Shown: in pieces, positions 16,427 through 25,339 of the stretch | How the letters are laid out: the number at the start of each line of letters is the position of its first letter | How positions within the stretch are numbered: the first letter of the stretch is position 1 | NCBI GenBank assembly: GCA_903900265.1 | Contig: CAIUMM010000116.1 | Span: 1 to 63,040 of the forward strand | Source of the DNA: an uncultured Pseudomonadota bacterium | GTDB lineage: Bacteria; Myxococcota_A; UBA796; SXON01 | Reading direction: 5' to 3' | DNA length: 63,040 nucleotides | The notes under the pieces: generated by a model | What the model saw: the letters and a program-made list of their open reading frames with translations, nothing else | Told to the model about the DNA's origin: nothing | The model's database searches: none | Program-made: the position numbers and the translations under genes

Positions 16427-16978
16427 ATGGAAAATCAAGATACAAACCGTTCTCAGCTTCGCCAGGAGGGTTTTATCCAAACCCGGATGGAGCAGGTGCT
16501 GTTCGCCAGCCGGTGGATTCAAGCGCCGATGTTTCTGGGCCTAACCGTGGCCTCTGCGTTGTATTGCTACAAGTTCCTCGCCGAACTCGTCCACCTCACG
16601 AAGGACATCGGACATCTCTCCGAGGAGGCGCTGCTGCTCGGCGTGCTCGGACTCGTGGACGTCACCATGGTGTCGAACCTGATCTTTATGGTGGTGCTGG
16701 GCGGCTATTCGCTGTTTGTGAGCCGGATCGACATCGACTCGCACCCCGACCGGCCAGAATGGCTGGACAAGACCAACTCGGCCACGCTGAAGATCAAGCT
16801 CGCGTCATCTCTGGTCGGCGTTTCGGGCATCCACCTGCTCAAAAGCTTCATCAACATCGAGGAGATGGACAGTGAGCACGTCAAGTGGCAGGTGCTCATT
16901 CACCTGACGTTCTTGCTCAGCACTGTGCTCTTGGCCTGGGGGGAGCGAATTCTGCACCCGCCCCACGCAAGCCACTAA
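16427..16978 (+). CDS. UPF0114 (YqhA-type) membrane protein
   Basis: The 183-residue product has three or four membrane segments and the family signatures: a start of the type RMEQVLFASRWIQAPMFLGL, then LLGVLGLVDVTMVSNLIFMV and the ESxP-like WLDKTNSATLKIKLA loop. The family is widespread and uncharacterised, possibly transport related. It is divergent from the GYF/TM2 gene. A tandem repeat begins at its stop codon. Confidence 0.85.
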   Translation: MENQDTNRSQLRQEGFIQTRMEQVLFASRWIQAPMFLGLTVASALYCYKFLAELVHLTKDIGHLSEEALLLGVLGLVDVTMVSNLIFMVVLGGYSLFVSRIDIDSHPDRPEWLDKTNSATLKIKLASSLVGVSGIHLLKSFINIEEMDSEHVKWQVLIHLTFLLSTVLLAWGERILHPPHASH

Positions 16979-17018
16979 TCAGAACGCGCCCGCCGTTAAT
17001 CGGAACCCGCCCGCCGTT
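16977..17018. repeat. two tandem 21-base repeats
   Basis: Two copies (16977-16997 and 16998-17018) of the pattern AATC(A/G)GAAC(G/C)CGCCCGCCGTT lie head to tail and differ at two positions. They fill the gap between two converging genes. Confidence 0.6.
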
Positions 17019-17021
17019 CCG
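17001..17021. terminator. hairpin after the malate synthase gene
   Basis: CGGAAC (17001-17006) pairs with GTTCCG (17016-17021) around a 9-base loop, directly after the malate synthase stop on the minus strand. There is no clear T run. Confidence 0.4.
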
Positions 17022-19079
17022 CTATCCGCCCTCGACGTATCGTCCGGGGCAAAGCATCCGCGCCGCGGACCAGGGGTCTGCCGCCTCGCGCACCATGGGG
17101 AACGTGAAAGGAAGCAGCAGCTCGGGAACAAACTCCGGTGGTTCTTTGGTCAAGACAAGCTGTCGTAGCAGCTTGACCGCGATCGGGTACCACAGCGCCG
17201 CCTCGCCTTCCCAGCGCACCTGAACGCGACGGGTGGCGTCCTCTCCGTTCGAGCGCAAGAACGTGACTTCTTCAGCGAGAATCTGCTCAAACAACGCGAC
17301 CGAAACGCGCCCGTGGGTGATCTCGTGCCACAGCTCCCAGCGCGAGCGCTCGGTGGTCGCCAGATCGTCCATGATGCGCACAAACACCTTCTGGCCGCGT
17401 GCGTTGCGGAGCGTCGCGGGCAAAGCCACACATCCGTTGCCCAACAGCCAGTCCGCGAGGTACTGCAGCGCTTGAAATACGTTGTATCGGACCTCTTCGG
17501 GATCATCGTTGGCGATGACCGGCGAGACGGGAAGCGTCGCGGCGAGCACCGCACGCGCGTAGCGCGGGTCGCTCTCGTCGAGTCCGGGGACGTCTTCGCC
17601 GTACACAAAGCGCAGCAATGGTTCCTGCTCCACAGGATCGGGCACCAGCGCGGTCACGAGCGCGGCGAGTGACCCGTCGTTGGGGTCGCGCGCGTATCGG
17701 CGCCAGGCCTCCACCAACGCAATCCCAAGACGCACGAAATCCGGGTGCGCTACCCAAAAACCGTCGAGGCCACGCTTCATCTGCACCACGACGTCGCGGA
17801 TGTAGCCGACCATGCAGACCTGGTAAGAGGCCGCGTTGCCCTCCTCGAAAAGCACGCCGTACATCCCGCCCAGCTTGAGCGCGCCGATCGGACCCAAGGC
17901 GCGCGCCAAGATCAGGTGCGACTCCTTGATGTGGTTGATGACGATGTCGGGGTCGGCTTTTACCGGGATGCGGTAGTTCGGATCATGCTTGAACAGCCGC
18001 GCCGCGGAGGCGAGAAAGTCGTGCCAACCCAGACTTCCGCCCAAGAAATGCGGCCCCAGCGCAGCCGCGATCTCGCGGATGCGGAAGATCGCACGGGGAT
18101 TTTCGAAGACTACGAGAAACTGCACACATCCCGGCGCACATCCCGGATCAGCGGCACGCACGGCACGATCCGTCGCTTCCACCAGCAACCGAACATAGGC
18201 AGCCTCTTCCTCATTCTCTAGCTTCGGCACGTAGAACACCAGCGCCCGAGGCCGCGACCGGTTGTGCCAGACATGGCTGACATAGTCGAACAGGTGCAGC
18301 GGCAACGGCTGGCCTTCCACCAAGTGACTGCCGTCCGGGAGCGCCAGCCCAGGGATTCGCTTGATCGGCAAGCTCAAGCCGCTATCTGCGAGGTTGTAGG
18401 TCCGTCCTCGCGCGGGGTCGGTCCACGACAACGTCCGATCGTAGCATCCCATCAGGTTCTCAGTCGCGCGCAGAAAGCTGTGCATGATCGGGGTCTGGCT
18501 GTCTTCGTCGTCCGCTCCCCAGCGAGGAACTTGACCGGAGGCCTCGACCAGCTCCGCGACGATCGCCGGCTCATCGGGACGACGACGGTGAACCGCGTTC
18601 ATCGCGTTGATGCTCATACGGGGCGAGTCGGGAGGACCAAACAGGGTGATCTGCTCGCCGCGTAGGAACTCGGGGACGTCGACGGCGTCCATCACCGGCG
18701 CAGCCAAGCCCGTAGGACCCACCACCACCCTGCCGGCCGCGTCACGCTCCCCGACCACCGACCGGTATTCCGGATCCGCCACGCTTCGACCTACGTTCTC
18801 TGGGCGCAGCGCGGCGGTCCGCGCATCTACGAACGCACGATCCTGAACGCGGCGCTCAAGCACGCGATTGAGGTCCGCACGGACGGCTCGGTACACAGCG
18901 ACGACTACGCCGAGCGCTTCGTCGGTCTCAATCGCCGGGTGCGTGGCCCGTAAGCCCGCAGCGACTCGCAGCCCGGGGACGGACGCAACAGGCTCGGAAA
19001 CGCGCCACAGCGCATCCCGAAGCGTATCGGGGATGAACGCGCCATAGGCGGGCACATCCAGAGGAGGGAGCAAGGTCAT
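17022..19079 (-). CDS. malate synthase family protein
   Basis: The 685-residue product shows the malate synthase scaffold. The catalytic half carries FYVPKLENEEEAAYVRLLVE, the LGWHDFL segment, and the pair KLGGMYG ... GFWVAHPDFVRLG, which corresponds to the family's GGM and TWVAHP motifs. It would condense glyoxylate and acetyl-CoA to malate. It is longer and more divergent than the textbook A and G forms. The ATG overlaps the puuD stop (ATGA), so it is coupled to urate oxidation. The natural reading is that it removes glyoxylate released from allantoin. The longer upstream frame is a shadow of puuD. Confidence 0.72.
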   Translation of the reverse strand: MTLLPPLDVPAYGAFIPDTLRDALWRVSEPVASVPGLRVAAGLRATHPAIETDEALGVVVAVYRAVRADLNRVLERRVQDRAFVDARTAALRPENVGRSVADPEYRSVVGERDAAGRVVVGPTGLAAPVMDAVDVPEFLRGEQITLFGPPDSPRMSINAMNAVHRRRPDEPAIVAELVEASGQVPRWGADDEDSQTPIMHSFLRATENLMGCYDRTLSWTDPARGRTYNLADSGLSLPIKRIPGLALPDGSHLVEGQPLPLHLFDYVSHVWHNRSRPRALVFYVPKLENEEEAAYVRLLVEATDRAVRAADPGCAPGCVQFLVVFENPRAIFRIREIAAALGPHFLGGSLGWHDFLASAARLFKHDPNYRIPVKADPDIVINHIKESHLILARALGPIGALKLGGMYGVLFEEGNAASYQVCMVGYIRDVVVQMKRGLDGFWVAHPDFVRLGIALVEAWRRYARDPNDGSLAALVTALVPDPVEQEPLLRFVYGEDVPGLDESDPRYARAVLAATLPVSPVIANDDPEEVRYNVFQALQYLADWLLGNGCVALPATLRNARGQKVFVRIMDDLATTERSRWELWHEITHGRVSVALFEQILAEEVTFLRSNGEDATRRVQVRWEGEAALWYPIAVKLLRQLVLTKEPPEFVPELLLPFTFPMVREAADPWSAARMLCPGRYVEGG

Positions 19080-20284
19080 TCCGGGTCTCCAGCGGCGAGC
19101 CAGCGGCCAAGCGCAGCACGCTCGGCGTCGGTCATTTGGGTCAAATTGCCGAGCGGCATGACCGGCGCAGCGATCGCCTGCGCGTAGACTTTGTCCTTGT
19201 TCGCGCGCACGCTCGCAGCAGTCTTGAGGACCAGCCCCTTCGGCGGCGCGGCGATGCCCGGCCACGTGGGGGCTTCGGCGTGGCACGGCGAGCATCGGTT
19301 GGCGATGATCGCCTCCAGCTCGGTGTCGGTGGGTACCGCGAGCTGCGCGGCTCCTGACTCGGCCGGCTTGGGACCGTGCACCACGAACGCGAGCGCGAAC
19401 ATCGCTAAGGCAGCTACCGGCAGGATCCAAGTGTTGTAAGACCCCTGATCGTGGAGGTTCAACCAATACCGAACCCCTGCCCCAATCAAAACGATCGCCA
19501 TGAGCACCGCCCACGGCGCGACGTTCCCGTACGCGAAAGGGAAGTGATTGCTCACCATCACAAAAAGCACAGGCAGCGTAAAGTAATTGTTGTGCAAGCT
19601 CCGGAGTGCGCCCGCCTTGCCTCGCTCCACGGGAGGCTCCTTACCCGCGATCATCGCGTCGACCATCGCCCGTTGTCCGGGGATGATCACGAAGAAGACG
19701 TTGAGCGCCATCATCGTTCCCATCATCGCGCCGAGGTGCATCCACGCCGCTCGGGCGGTGAACACCTGCGTGAGCCCCCAGGCGGCGCCCGACAGCAGCG
19801 CGAGCCCGAGGGCCCCCAGCGCCCGCGGGTGCTTCACCAACGGCGTGCGGCACAGGCCGTCATAGACCAACCAACCGACCACCAACGCTCCGACCCCAAC
19901 GCCGGCACCGGCCGCCGGAGAGAGCGGGCTCCCCGCCGGCAGCATCATCACGCCCGCTTGCAGCCAATACACCAGAAGCAGCAGCGTCACGCCCGACAAC
20001 CAGGTCAGGTAGGCCTCGTACTTGAACCAGTGCAGCGTCTCAGGGAGCTTCTCGGGCGCGCCTTTGTACTTGCTGACCTGATAAAAGGCGCCCCCGTGGA
20101 TGGACCACACCGAGCCCGCGAGACGACCCGTAGGGTCATCGACGGGCCGGACGTTGTTGTTGAGCCAGTTGAAGTAAAAGCTGGTTCCAATCCAGCCGGC
20201 GCCCACGATCAAGTGGAACCACCGAGCCAGAAGGTGCAACCAGTCAGTCAGCCAAGGGTCAGTCATCCAGGAGGGCAAGGACAT
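19076..20284 (-). CDS. puuD: PuuD-type membrane urate oxidase with C-terminal cytochrome c
   Basis: The product of about 402 residues has roughly eight membrane segments, starting with the family pattern HLLARWFHLIVGAGWIGTSF and FYFNWLNN, and a C-terminal cytochrome c domain (C331-x2-C334-H335, with Met-376 as the likely second ligand). PuuD oxidises urate to 5-hydroxyisourate and passes electrons to the respiratory chain, so it does not form peroxide as soluble uricase does. The start at 20284 is the best match; an ATG at 20266 is an alternative. It is divergent from the allantoinase operon and coupled to malate synthase. Confidence 0.88.
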   Translation of the reverse strand: MSLPSWMTDPWLTDWLHLLARWFHLIVGAGWIGTSFYFNWLNNNVRPVDDPTGRLAGSVWSIHGGAFYQVSKYKGAPEKLPETLHWFKYEAYLTWLSGVTLLLLVYWLQAGVMMLPAGSPLSPAAGAGVGVGALVVGWLVYDGLCRTPLVKHPRALGALGLALLSGAAWGLTQVFTARAAWMHLGAMMGTMMALNVFFVIIPGQRAMVDAMIAGKEPPVERGKAGALRSLHNNYFTLPVLFVMVSNHFPFAYGNVAPWAVLMAIVLIGAGVRYWLNLHDQGSYNTWILPVAALAMFALAFVVHGPKPAESGAAQLAVPTDTELEAIIANRCSPCHAEAPTWPGIAAPPKGLVLKTAASVRANKDKVYAQAIAAPVMPLGNLTQMTDAERAALGRWLAAGDPE

Positions 20285-20304
20285 CTCATGTGCGCGCGGA
20301 GAAC

Positions 20305-20335
20305 CTACCACGATATGCGCGCTACCACGATATGC
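20305..20335. repeat. direct repeat in the divergent puuD/allantoinase promoter region
   Basis: CTACCACGATATGC occurs twice (20305-20318 and 20322-20335), 17 bases apart. Its place between divergent urate genes makes it a candidate regulator-binding site. Confidence 0.5.
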
Positions 20336-20379
20336 CGGGTTCCCCACACCGCGGGGCCACCGACCGCAACGAGGCCTGT

Positions 20380-21735
20380 ATGGAAGCGACCGCAATTCGC
20401 ACCACCCGACTCCTGACCCCAGACGGTCTAGCTCCAGGCACGGTCGTGATGCAGGAAGGCACGGTATCGGCGATGCTGCCCGCCGACGCGGCGCCCGCCG
20501 GGGTCGCGATCCGGGACGTCGGGGACGACGTGGTAATGCCCGGAATTGTCGATAGCCACGTGCATGTGAACGAGCCGGGGCGCACCGAATGGGAGGGCTG
20601 GGAGACGGCCACGCGGGCAGCAGCGCTCGGCGGGGTGGTCGCGCTGGTCGACATGCCGCTCAACTCCATCCCGGTCACGACGACGCTGGCCGCGCTCGAA
20701 GCCAAAATCGCAGCGACATCGGGCAATCTTTGGATTGACGCTGGATTTTGGGGTGGCGTCATCCCCGGAAACACGCAGGAGCTGGCCCCGATGGCGCGGG
20801 CAGGCGCGCGCGGCTTCAAATGTTTTCTGTGTCCGTCCGGGATCGACGAGTTCCCCAACGTAGGCGCCGCCGAGCTGCGTGAGGCGATGCCCGTGCTGCG
20901 CGCCGCCGGGGTTCCGCTGCTGGTGCACGCCGAGCTGGAGTTGCCGCTACGCACCGTCAGCGAGGGAGATCCCGCGGAGTACCTGACCTACCTCCACAGC
21001 CGCCCTCCAGAATGGGAGGACGCCGCGGTCGCGATGATCGTAGACCTCGTGCGGGAGACGCGCTGCCCCGCGCACATCGTGCACTTGTCTAGCGCCGGCG
21101 CGCTGCAGCACGTACGCGCCGCCAAGGCTGAAGGTCTGCCGCTCACCGCGGAGACCTGCCCGCACTACCTGTGCTTGACGGCCGAAGAGGTGCCGCGCGG
21201 CGAGACCGCGTTCAAGTGCGCACCGCCGATCCGTCCTGCGGCCAACCGAGAAGCCCTGTGGGCGGCGCTCGCCGACGGCACGCTGGACGTGGTGGTCACC
21301 GACCACAGTCCGTGCGTCCCCTCGCTGAAGCGTTTGGACACCGGCAACTTTCTGGATGCCTGGGGGGGAATCGCCTCGCTGCAGCTTGGTCTGTCGAGCG
21401 TTTGGACCGAAGCCAGACGCCGCGGTGTTCCGCTCAGCACCTTGTCCCGCTGGATGACCGCCGGACCGGCTCGGCTCGCCGGTCTCCCCCACGGCACGCT
21501 TCGCGTCGGCGGGCCCGCAGACATCGTCGTGTTCGCGCCCGACGCGACATGGACGGTGGATGTGCACGCCCTCGCCCATCGCAACGCGATCTCTCCGTGG
21601 CACGGCCGGAAACTCTGCGGTCGTGTACGCCACACCTATTTGCGCGGCGTTCCCGTCGTAGACGACGGCGTCATCGTCGGTCGGCCGTCCGGTAGGCCGC
21701 TGCGCAGCCCCCGTTTCGCATTGGAGCGCTCATGA
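20380..21735 (+). CDS. allB: allantoinase
   Basis: The 451-residue product is a cyclic amidohydrolase: metal motif VDSHVHVNEP, a Gly-Phe-Lys-Cys-Phe segment holding the lysine that is carboxylated, HAELE, HIVHLSSA and TDHSPC, all in family order. It opens the allantoin ring to allantoate. Dihydropyrimidinase or hydantoinase are less likely given the neighbours. GAGG lies five bases before the ATG. The stop overlaps the next gene (ATGA). Confidence 0.92.
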   Translation: MEATAIRTTRLLTPDGLAPGTVVMQEGTVSAMLPADAAPAGVAIRDVGDDVVMPGIVDSHVHVNEPGRTEWEGWETATRAAALGGVVALVDMPLNSIPVTTTLAALEAKIAATSGNLWIDAGFWGGVIPGNTQELAPMARAGARGFKCFLCPSGIDEFPNVGAAELREAMPVLRAAGVPLLVHAELELPLRTVSEGDPAEYLTYLHSRPPEWEDAAVAMIVDLVRETRCPAHIVHLSSAGALQHVRAAKAEGLPLTAETCPHYLCLTAEEVPRGETAFKCAPPIRPAANREALWAALADGTLDVVVTDHSPCVPSLKRLDTGNFLDAWGGIASLQLGLSSVWTEARRRGVPLSTLSRWMTAGPARLAGLPHGTLRVGGPADIVVFAPDATWTVDVHALAHRNAISPWHGRKLCGRVRHTYLRGVPVVDDGVIVGRPSGRPLRSPRFALERS

Positions 21736-23291
21736 CCACGCCTTCCGCACCCGCTGCCACCGCCGTCTTCCGCGGCCTGCCTGACCTTGCCAGCTCCTTG
21801 CTCGGCGGCGTTGCGCTGCTCTGCTCCGACGAGTTTTTCGCCGGGATGGAAAACCTGCTCCACCCGCACGAGCCGGTGTGGGACGCGGACGCCTACACCG
21901 AGCGCGGCAAGTGGATGGACGGCTGGGAGCCCAGAAGGCGACGTAGCCCCGGCCTTGACTGGTGCATCATCCGGCTCGGTGTGCCCGGCGATCTCGTCGG
22001 CGTCGACATCGACACCCGCCACTTTCTCGGCAACGCGCCGCCTTTTGCGACGGTAGACGCGGTGACCGCCCCCGCCGACGCCTCCGGAGAGTGGCTCCGG
22101 GACAACGCTGCTTGGACGCCGGTGCTCGACGATGTGTCCCTCGAGCGCGGCGGCCACAACGTCTTCGCGCTGCGCCCCTTCAAAGGCGCTACCCACGTGC
22201 GGCTCTGCATGACCTTCCCCGCCGGAGGCATCGCGAGGTTGCGGGTCCACGGGACCCCTCGCCCCGCAGCGTCCACCTCGGACACCGCGACCGGCGCGGG
22301 CTCGCGAGCGCGCGTGGACCTCGCGAGCCTCGCCCGCGGCGGCAAGGCCCTCGCCTGCTCCGACAGCTTCTTCTCCAAGATGGACAACCTCATCGCCCCG
22401 GGTCGTCCCGCCCACATGGGCCTCGGCTGGGAGACCAAGCGCAGCCCCACGCCGAGGCAGGACTGGGTCGTGCTGGCCTTGGGCCAAGCCGGCGTCATCG
22501 AAGAGATCCTGCTCGACACCTGTCACTTCAAAGGCAACTACCCGACTGGCGCGCGCGTCGAAGGCCTCTACTGGCCGAACGCGCCCGCGTACATGCTGAC
22601 GCACGACGCCGACTGGCAGCCGGTGCTGCCGGACGTGCCCCTCGGCCCTGACCGCGAGCACCGCTACGTCGTCCCGCACCCTGGACCGTGGACGCACCTT
22701 CGGCTCACCACGCTCTCCGACGGCGGCGTCGCCCGGCTGCGCGCCTTCGGGCACCCCACCGAACGCGCGCCCGAGAGCACCGATCCCCTGCTGACGCTGT
22801 TGAACGGCATGAGCCCCGAGGCGGCGACGGCAGCGCTGCTGCGCTGCTGCGGCGCACAACGCTGGGCGGAGCAGATGGTCGCGGCGCGCCCGTTCACGAG
22901 TCGCACCCATCTCTTTGGCGAGGCGGAGCGCATCTGGTGGCGGTTAGGCGACGGCGACTGGCTCACCGCGTTCACGCATCACCCGCGCATCGGAGCAGAT
23001 GTCGAGGCGCTACGCCAGAAGTTCGGCACGACCGCAGACTGGGCCGCAGGCGAGCAGGCCGGCATGGCCACCGCGGACGAAAACACCATTCAAGCGCTCG
23101 CCGCCGGCAACCGCGCCTATGAAGAACGCTACGGCTACCTGCTGATCGTCTGCGCCAGCGGCCTCACCGCGACGCAAATGCTCGCGCGCCTGAACGCACG
23201 CATGGACAACGAGCCCGCGTTCGAGCTGCGCATCGCCGCCGGGGAGCAAACCCGCATCACCCGTATTCGCCTGGAGAAGCTGACCGCATGA
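21732..23291 (+). CDS. allantoicase fused to OHCU decarboxylase
   Basis: The 519-residue product joins two enzymes. Residues of about 10-345 form the two repeats of allantoicase (each with an SDxFFxxMxNL motif, then WETKR/WEPRR and the DT.HF.GN strand), which splits allantoate into ureidoglycolate and urea. Residues of about 352-519 are an OHCU decarboxylase (UraD) domain with HHPRIG (His-417), GEQAGM (Glu-441) and FExRIxxGEQ. UraD converts OHCU to S-allantoin. The fusion puts two non-consecutive steps of one pathway in one chain. It overlaps both neighbours by four bases. Confidence 0.9.
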   Translation: MTTPSAPAATAVFRGLPDLASSLLGGVALLCSDEFFAGMENLLHPHEPVWDADAYTERGKWMDGWEPRRRRSPGLDWCIIRLGVPGDLVGVDIDTRHFLGNAPPFATVDAVTAPADASGEWLRDNAAWTPVLDDVSLERGGHNVFALRPFKGATHVRLCMTFPAGGIARLRVHGTPRPAASTSDTATGAGSRARVDLASLARGGKALACSDSFFSKMDNLIAPGRPAHMGLGWETKRSPTPRQDWVVLALGQAGVIEEILLDTCHFKGNYPTGARVEGLYWPNAPAYMLTHDADWQPVLPDVPLGPDREHRYVVPHPGPWTHLRLTTLSDGGVARLRAFGHPTERAPESTDPLLTLLNGMSPEAATAALLRCCGAQRWAEQMVAARPFTSRTHLFGEAERIWWRLGDGDWLTAFTHHPRIGADVEALRQKFGTTADWAAGEQAGMATADENTIQALAAGNRAYEERYGYLLIVCASGLTATQMLARLNARMDNEPAFELRIAAGEQTRITRIRLEKLTA

Positions 23292-23626
23292 GCCCGCTCA
23301 CCACCCATGTGCTCGACACCGCGCGCGGCCGCCCCGCAGCGGGCATCCCGGTCACCCTGGAGCGTGCGACCGCATCGGGCTTCGAGCCTGTGGGGCAAGG
23401 GATCACCGACAGCGACGGACGCGTGCGCGATTTGCTGCCGGAAGGCAGCCTCACCGCCGCCACCTACCGCATCCGCTTTGCCCTCGATGGGTACTTTGAA
23501 TCTCAGGGCACGCGCGCGTTCTACCCCTACGCAGAAGTCGTGTTTCGCGTTGAAGAGCCCACCGTGCATTACCACATCCCGCTGCTCCTAAGCCCTTTTA
23601 GCTACTCCACCTACCGAGGTAGTTGA
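23288..23626 (+). CDS. uraH: 5-hydroxyisourate hydrolase (transthyretin-like)
   Basis: The 112-residue product has the family hallmarks: an N-terminal Thr-His-Val-Leu-Asp, a central TDSDGRVRDLL, an Arg in TYRIRF and the C-terminal Tyr-Arg-Gly-Ser. It hydrolyses 5-hydroxyisourate, the product of PuuD, to OHCU, the substrate of the UraD domain encoded just upstream. The ATGA overlap makes it the third gene of the operon. Confidence 0.93.
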   Translation: MSPLTTHVLDTARGRPAAGIPVTLERATASGFEPVGQGITDSDGRVRDLLPEGSLTAATYRIRFALDGYFESQGTRAFYPYAEVVFRVEEPTVHYHIPLLLSPFSYSTYRGS

Positions 23627-23687
23627 ACGGCCTGCGCCGCGCGGTTTCCTACTCTTGTAAGCCGATGCGCTAACTACGCTTCTCGAA

Positions 23688-23714
23688 TTGACGGGGCCTC
23701 GTACATCCTATATT
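23688..23714 (+). promoter_or_regulatory. promoter placing transcription start at the next gene's GTG
   Basis: TTGACG (23688-23693) is followed after 15 bases by TATATT (23709-23714). The start of transcription would fall near 23721, within two bases of the GTG start codon, so the message is probably leaderless. Confidence 0.5.
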
Positions 23715-23722
23715 CACGGCGC

Positions 23723-25306
23723 GTGAACGCAGACCGCGCAGCGCTTGGATTCTCAGCCCTCGCGGCGTGTGGACTGTTGGTGACGGCGTTGCTAGCATCG
23801 GGCGTACGACCGGCCGCGGTCGTGTCCAAGCTTCAAGGTCGGCCCAACATCCTGTTGATCGACGTAGATACTTGGTCTTGGGACCACGTGAGCGTGCAAA
23901 ACAACGGCGTCTCCAACACGCCCAACTTTGATGCGATCGCCGCACGAGGGGTGAAGTTCACCCGCGCGTTCGCCCACTCCGGCTGGACGGGTCCGTCCAT
24001 TCATGTGCTGCTGACGGGCCAACTTCCCGTACCCACTGCTGGAACAGAGGCATCCGTCCAGTGGCGCGCCAAGGGAGCGCGAGACATTCCCGAGATCCTT
24101 GGCTACTACGGCTACCACTCCGAGGTGTTTTGGGGGGTCACTATCGGAAACGAGATGGGCAACGCCAAGCACTTCGACCGCGCATGGCAGGGCCCCCCGC
24201 CCAGGCCGAACCCGCTGTCCACCGATGGCGAACCGCCGACCTATCAGGTGGTAGACTTCCTGAAATCAACGCATAACGCTCCATTTTTTGCCTATGTGCA
24301 CGAGGTGGATCTCGATCGCCCCCGGGTGTTTACTGAATTTCCCGAGGGCGACCCACTGGCAATTGCTTCACTCTGGCAGCAAAACAACTCGTATCGGCAG
24401 GTCTATAGTCTGTTAATGCAGATGATGTCGCCCGAGGCGGCGCAGGCAGCGATCAAGACCCACTACGATTTGATGGTATCCAAGTACGATACACGGCTCG
24501 GGGCGATGATGACCGCGCTGAAAGAGGCGGGTCTTGAGGACAACACCGTCGTGGTGATCACCTCCGACCACGGCAACGACTTTTTCGAGCACGCCGTCGC
24601 GGACCATGGGCTGCTCTACGACTCTACGATTCGCGTCCCTCTACTGGTCGTTGATCCGCGACGCTCCAACCCGGGGACGACCATCGACACGGTGGTGCAA
24701 ACCGTAGACATCGCGCCGACGTTGCTCGCGGCCGCCGATGTGCCGGTAGACATTTTGATGGCCGGTCGCCCACTGCCGACGCTCGCGGGAGAGGCAGACG
24801 GGGGCTACGTCGCGAGGCCCGTGTTCTCGCTTTCGGACACCTGCCACATCAGCTGGCGAGACGGCGATTACAAGCTGATCCTGCGCGACAGCTTGGCCGG
24901 CACACGCGACTGGTATCCCCTCGACACCACCAGCTCGCGCGCAGTCAGCCTCGCGAGCGTCATCGCCACGCAGTCGCTCACCGACCTGCCCACGCCCGAC
25001 TGCACGACGGTGACCCCAGCGCCCGGGCAAACGGCAGCGCCAACGCCGTTGGAGCTCGTGTACTTGGAGCTCTATGACACCAAGAGTGACCCCGGAGAGC
25101 TTACCAACATCGCTGTGGAACAGCCCGAGACCGTCGCTCGTCTGCTCAAGCCGCTGCTGGAGACGCTCGAGCAGCGCGTCGCGGCGGGGAAGGGCGGCGT
25201 GCAAGAGGCGATGACCCCCGAGCAGGTCGCGCGCCTGAAAGAGCAGGGCTACTGGGGATTTGTGAAGGGGACGGCAGCCCCTGTAGAGGGTGCCACCGAA
25301 CCCTAA
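23723..25306 (+). CDS. sulfatase/alkaline-phosphatase superfamily protein with atypical nucleophile site
   Basis: The 527-residue product has an N-terminal membrane segment or signal (residues 8-28), then the sulfatase-type start PNILLIDVDTWSWDHVS with metal aspartates (D47, D49). A late SDHGND motif and a two-domain layout follow. At the place of the usual C/S-x-P-S-R nucleophile box it has Thr89-Gly-Pro-Ser-Ile. A formylglycine cannot form on Thr and the stabilising Arg is missing, so a classical sulfatase reaction is unlikely. Phosphate-ester or phosphonate chemistry with a Thr nucleophile, or loss of activity, are both possible. Confidence 0.75.
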   Translation: MNADRAALGFSALAACGLLVTALLASGVRPAAVVSKLQGRPNILLIDVDTWSWDHVSVQNNGVSNTPNFDAIAARGVKFTRAFAHSGWTGPSIHVLLTGQLPVPTAGTEASVQWRAKGARDIPEILGYYGYHSEVFWGVTIGNEMGNAKHFDRAWQGPPPRPNPLSTDGEPPTYQVVDFLKSTHNAPFFAYVHEVDLDRPRVFTEFPEGDPLAIASLWQQNNSYRQVYSLLMQMMSPEAAQAAIKTHYDLMVSKYDTRLGAMMTALKEAGLEDNTVVVITSDHGNDFFEHAVADHGLLYDSTIRVPLLVVDPRRSNPGTTIDTVVQTVDIAPTLLAAADVPVDILMAGRPLPTLAGEADGGYVARPVFSLSDTCHISWRDGDYKLILRDSLAGTRDWYPLDTTSSRAVSLASVIATQSLTDLPTPDCTTVTPAPGQTAAPTPLELVYLELYDTKSDPGELTNIAVEQPETVARLLKPLLETLEQRVAAGKGGVQEAMTPEQVARLKEQGYWGFVKGTAAPVEGATEP

Positions 25307-25339
25307 CGGGACCGGGCGTGTCTCGTTAGAGCATATTCC

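Noticed and set aside
16977..17018. Tandem repeat as part of a CRISPR array
   Set aside because: There are only two units, no spacers and no cas genes.
21732..23291. Allantoicase-UraD as an artefact of a missing stop
   Set aside because: Both domains are complete and the linker is short and in frame, and the downstream gene overlaps normally.
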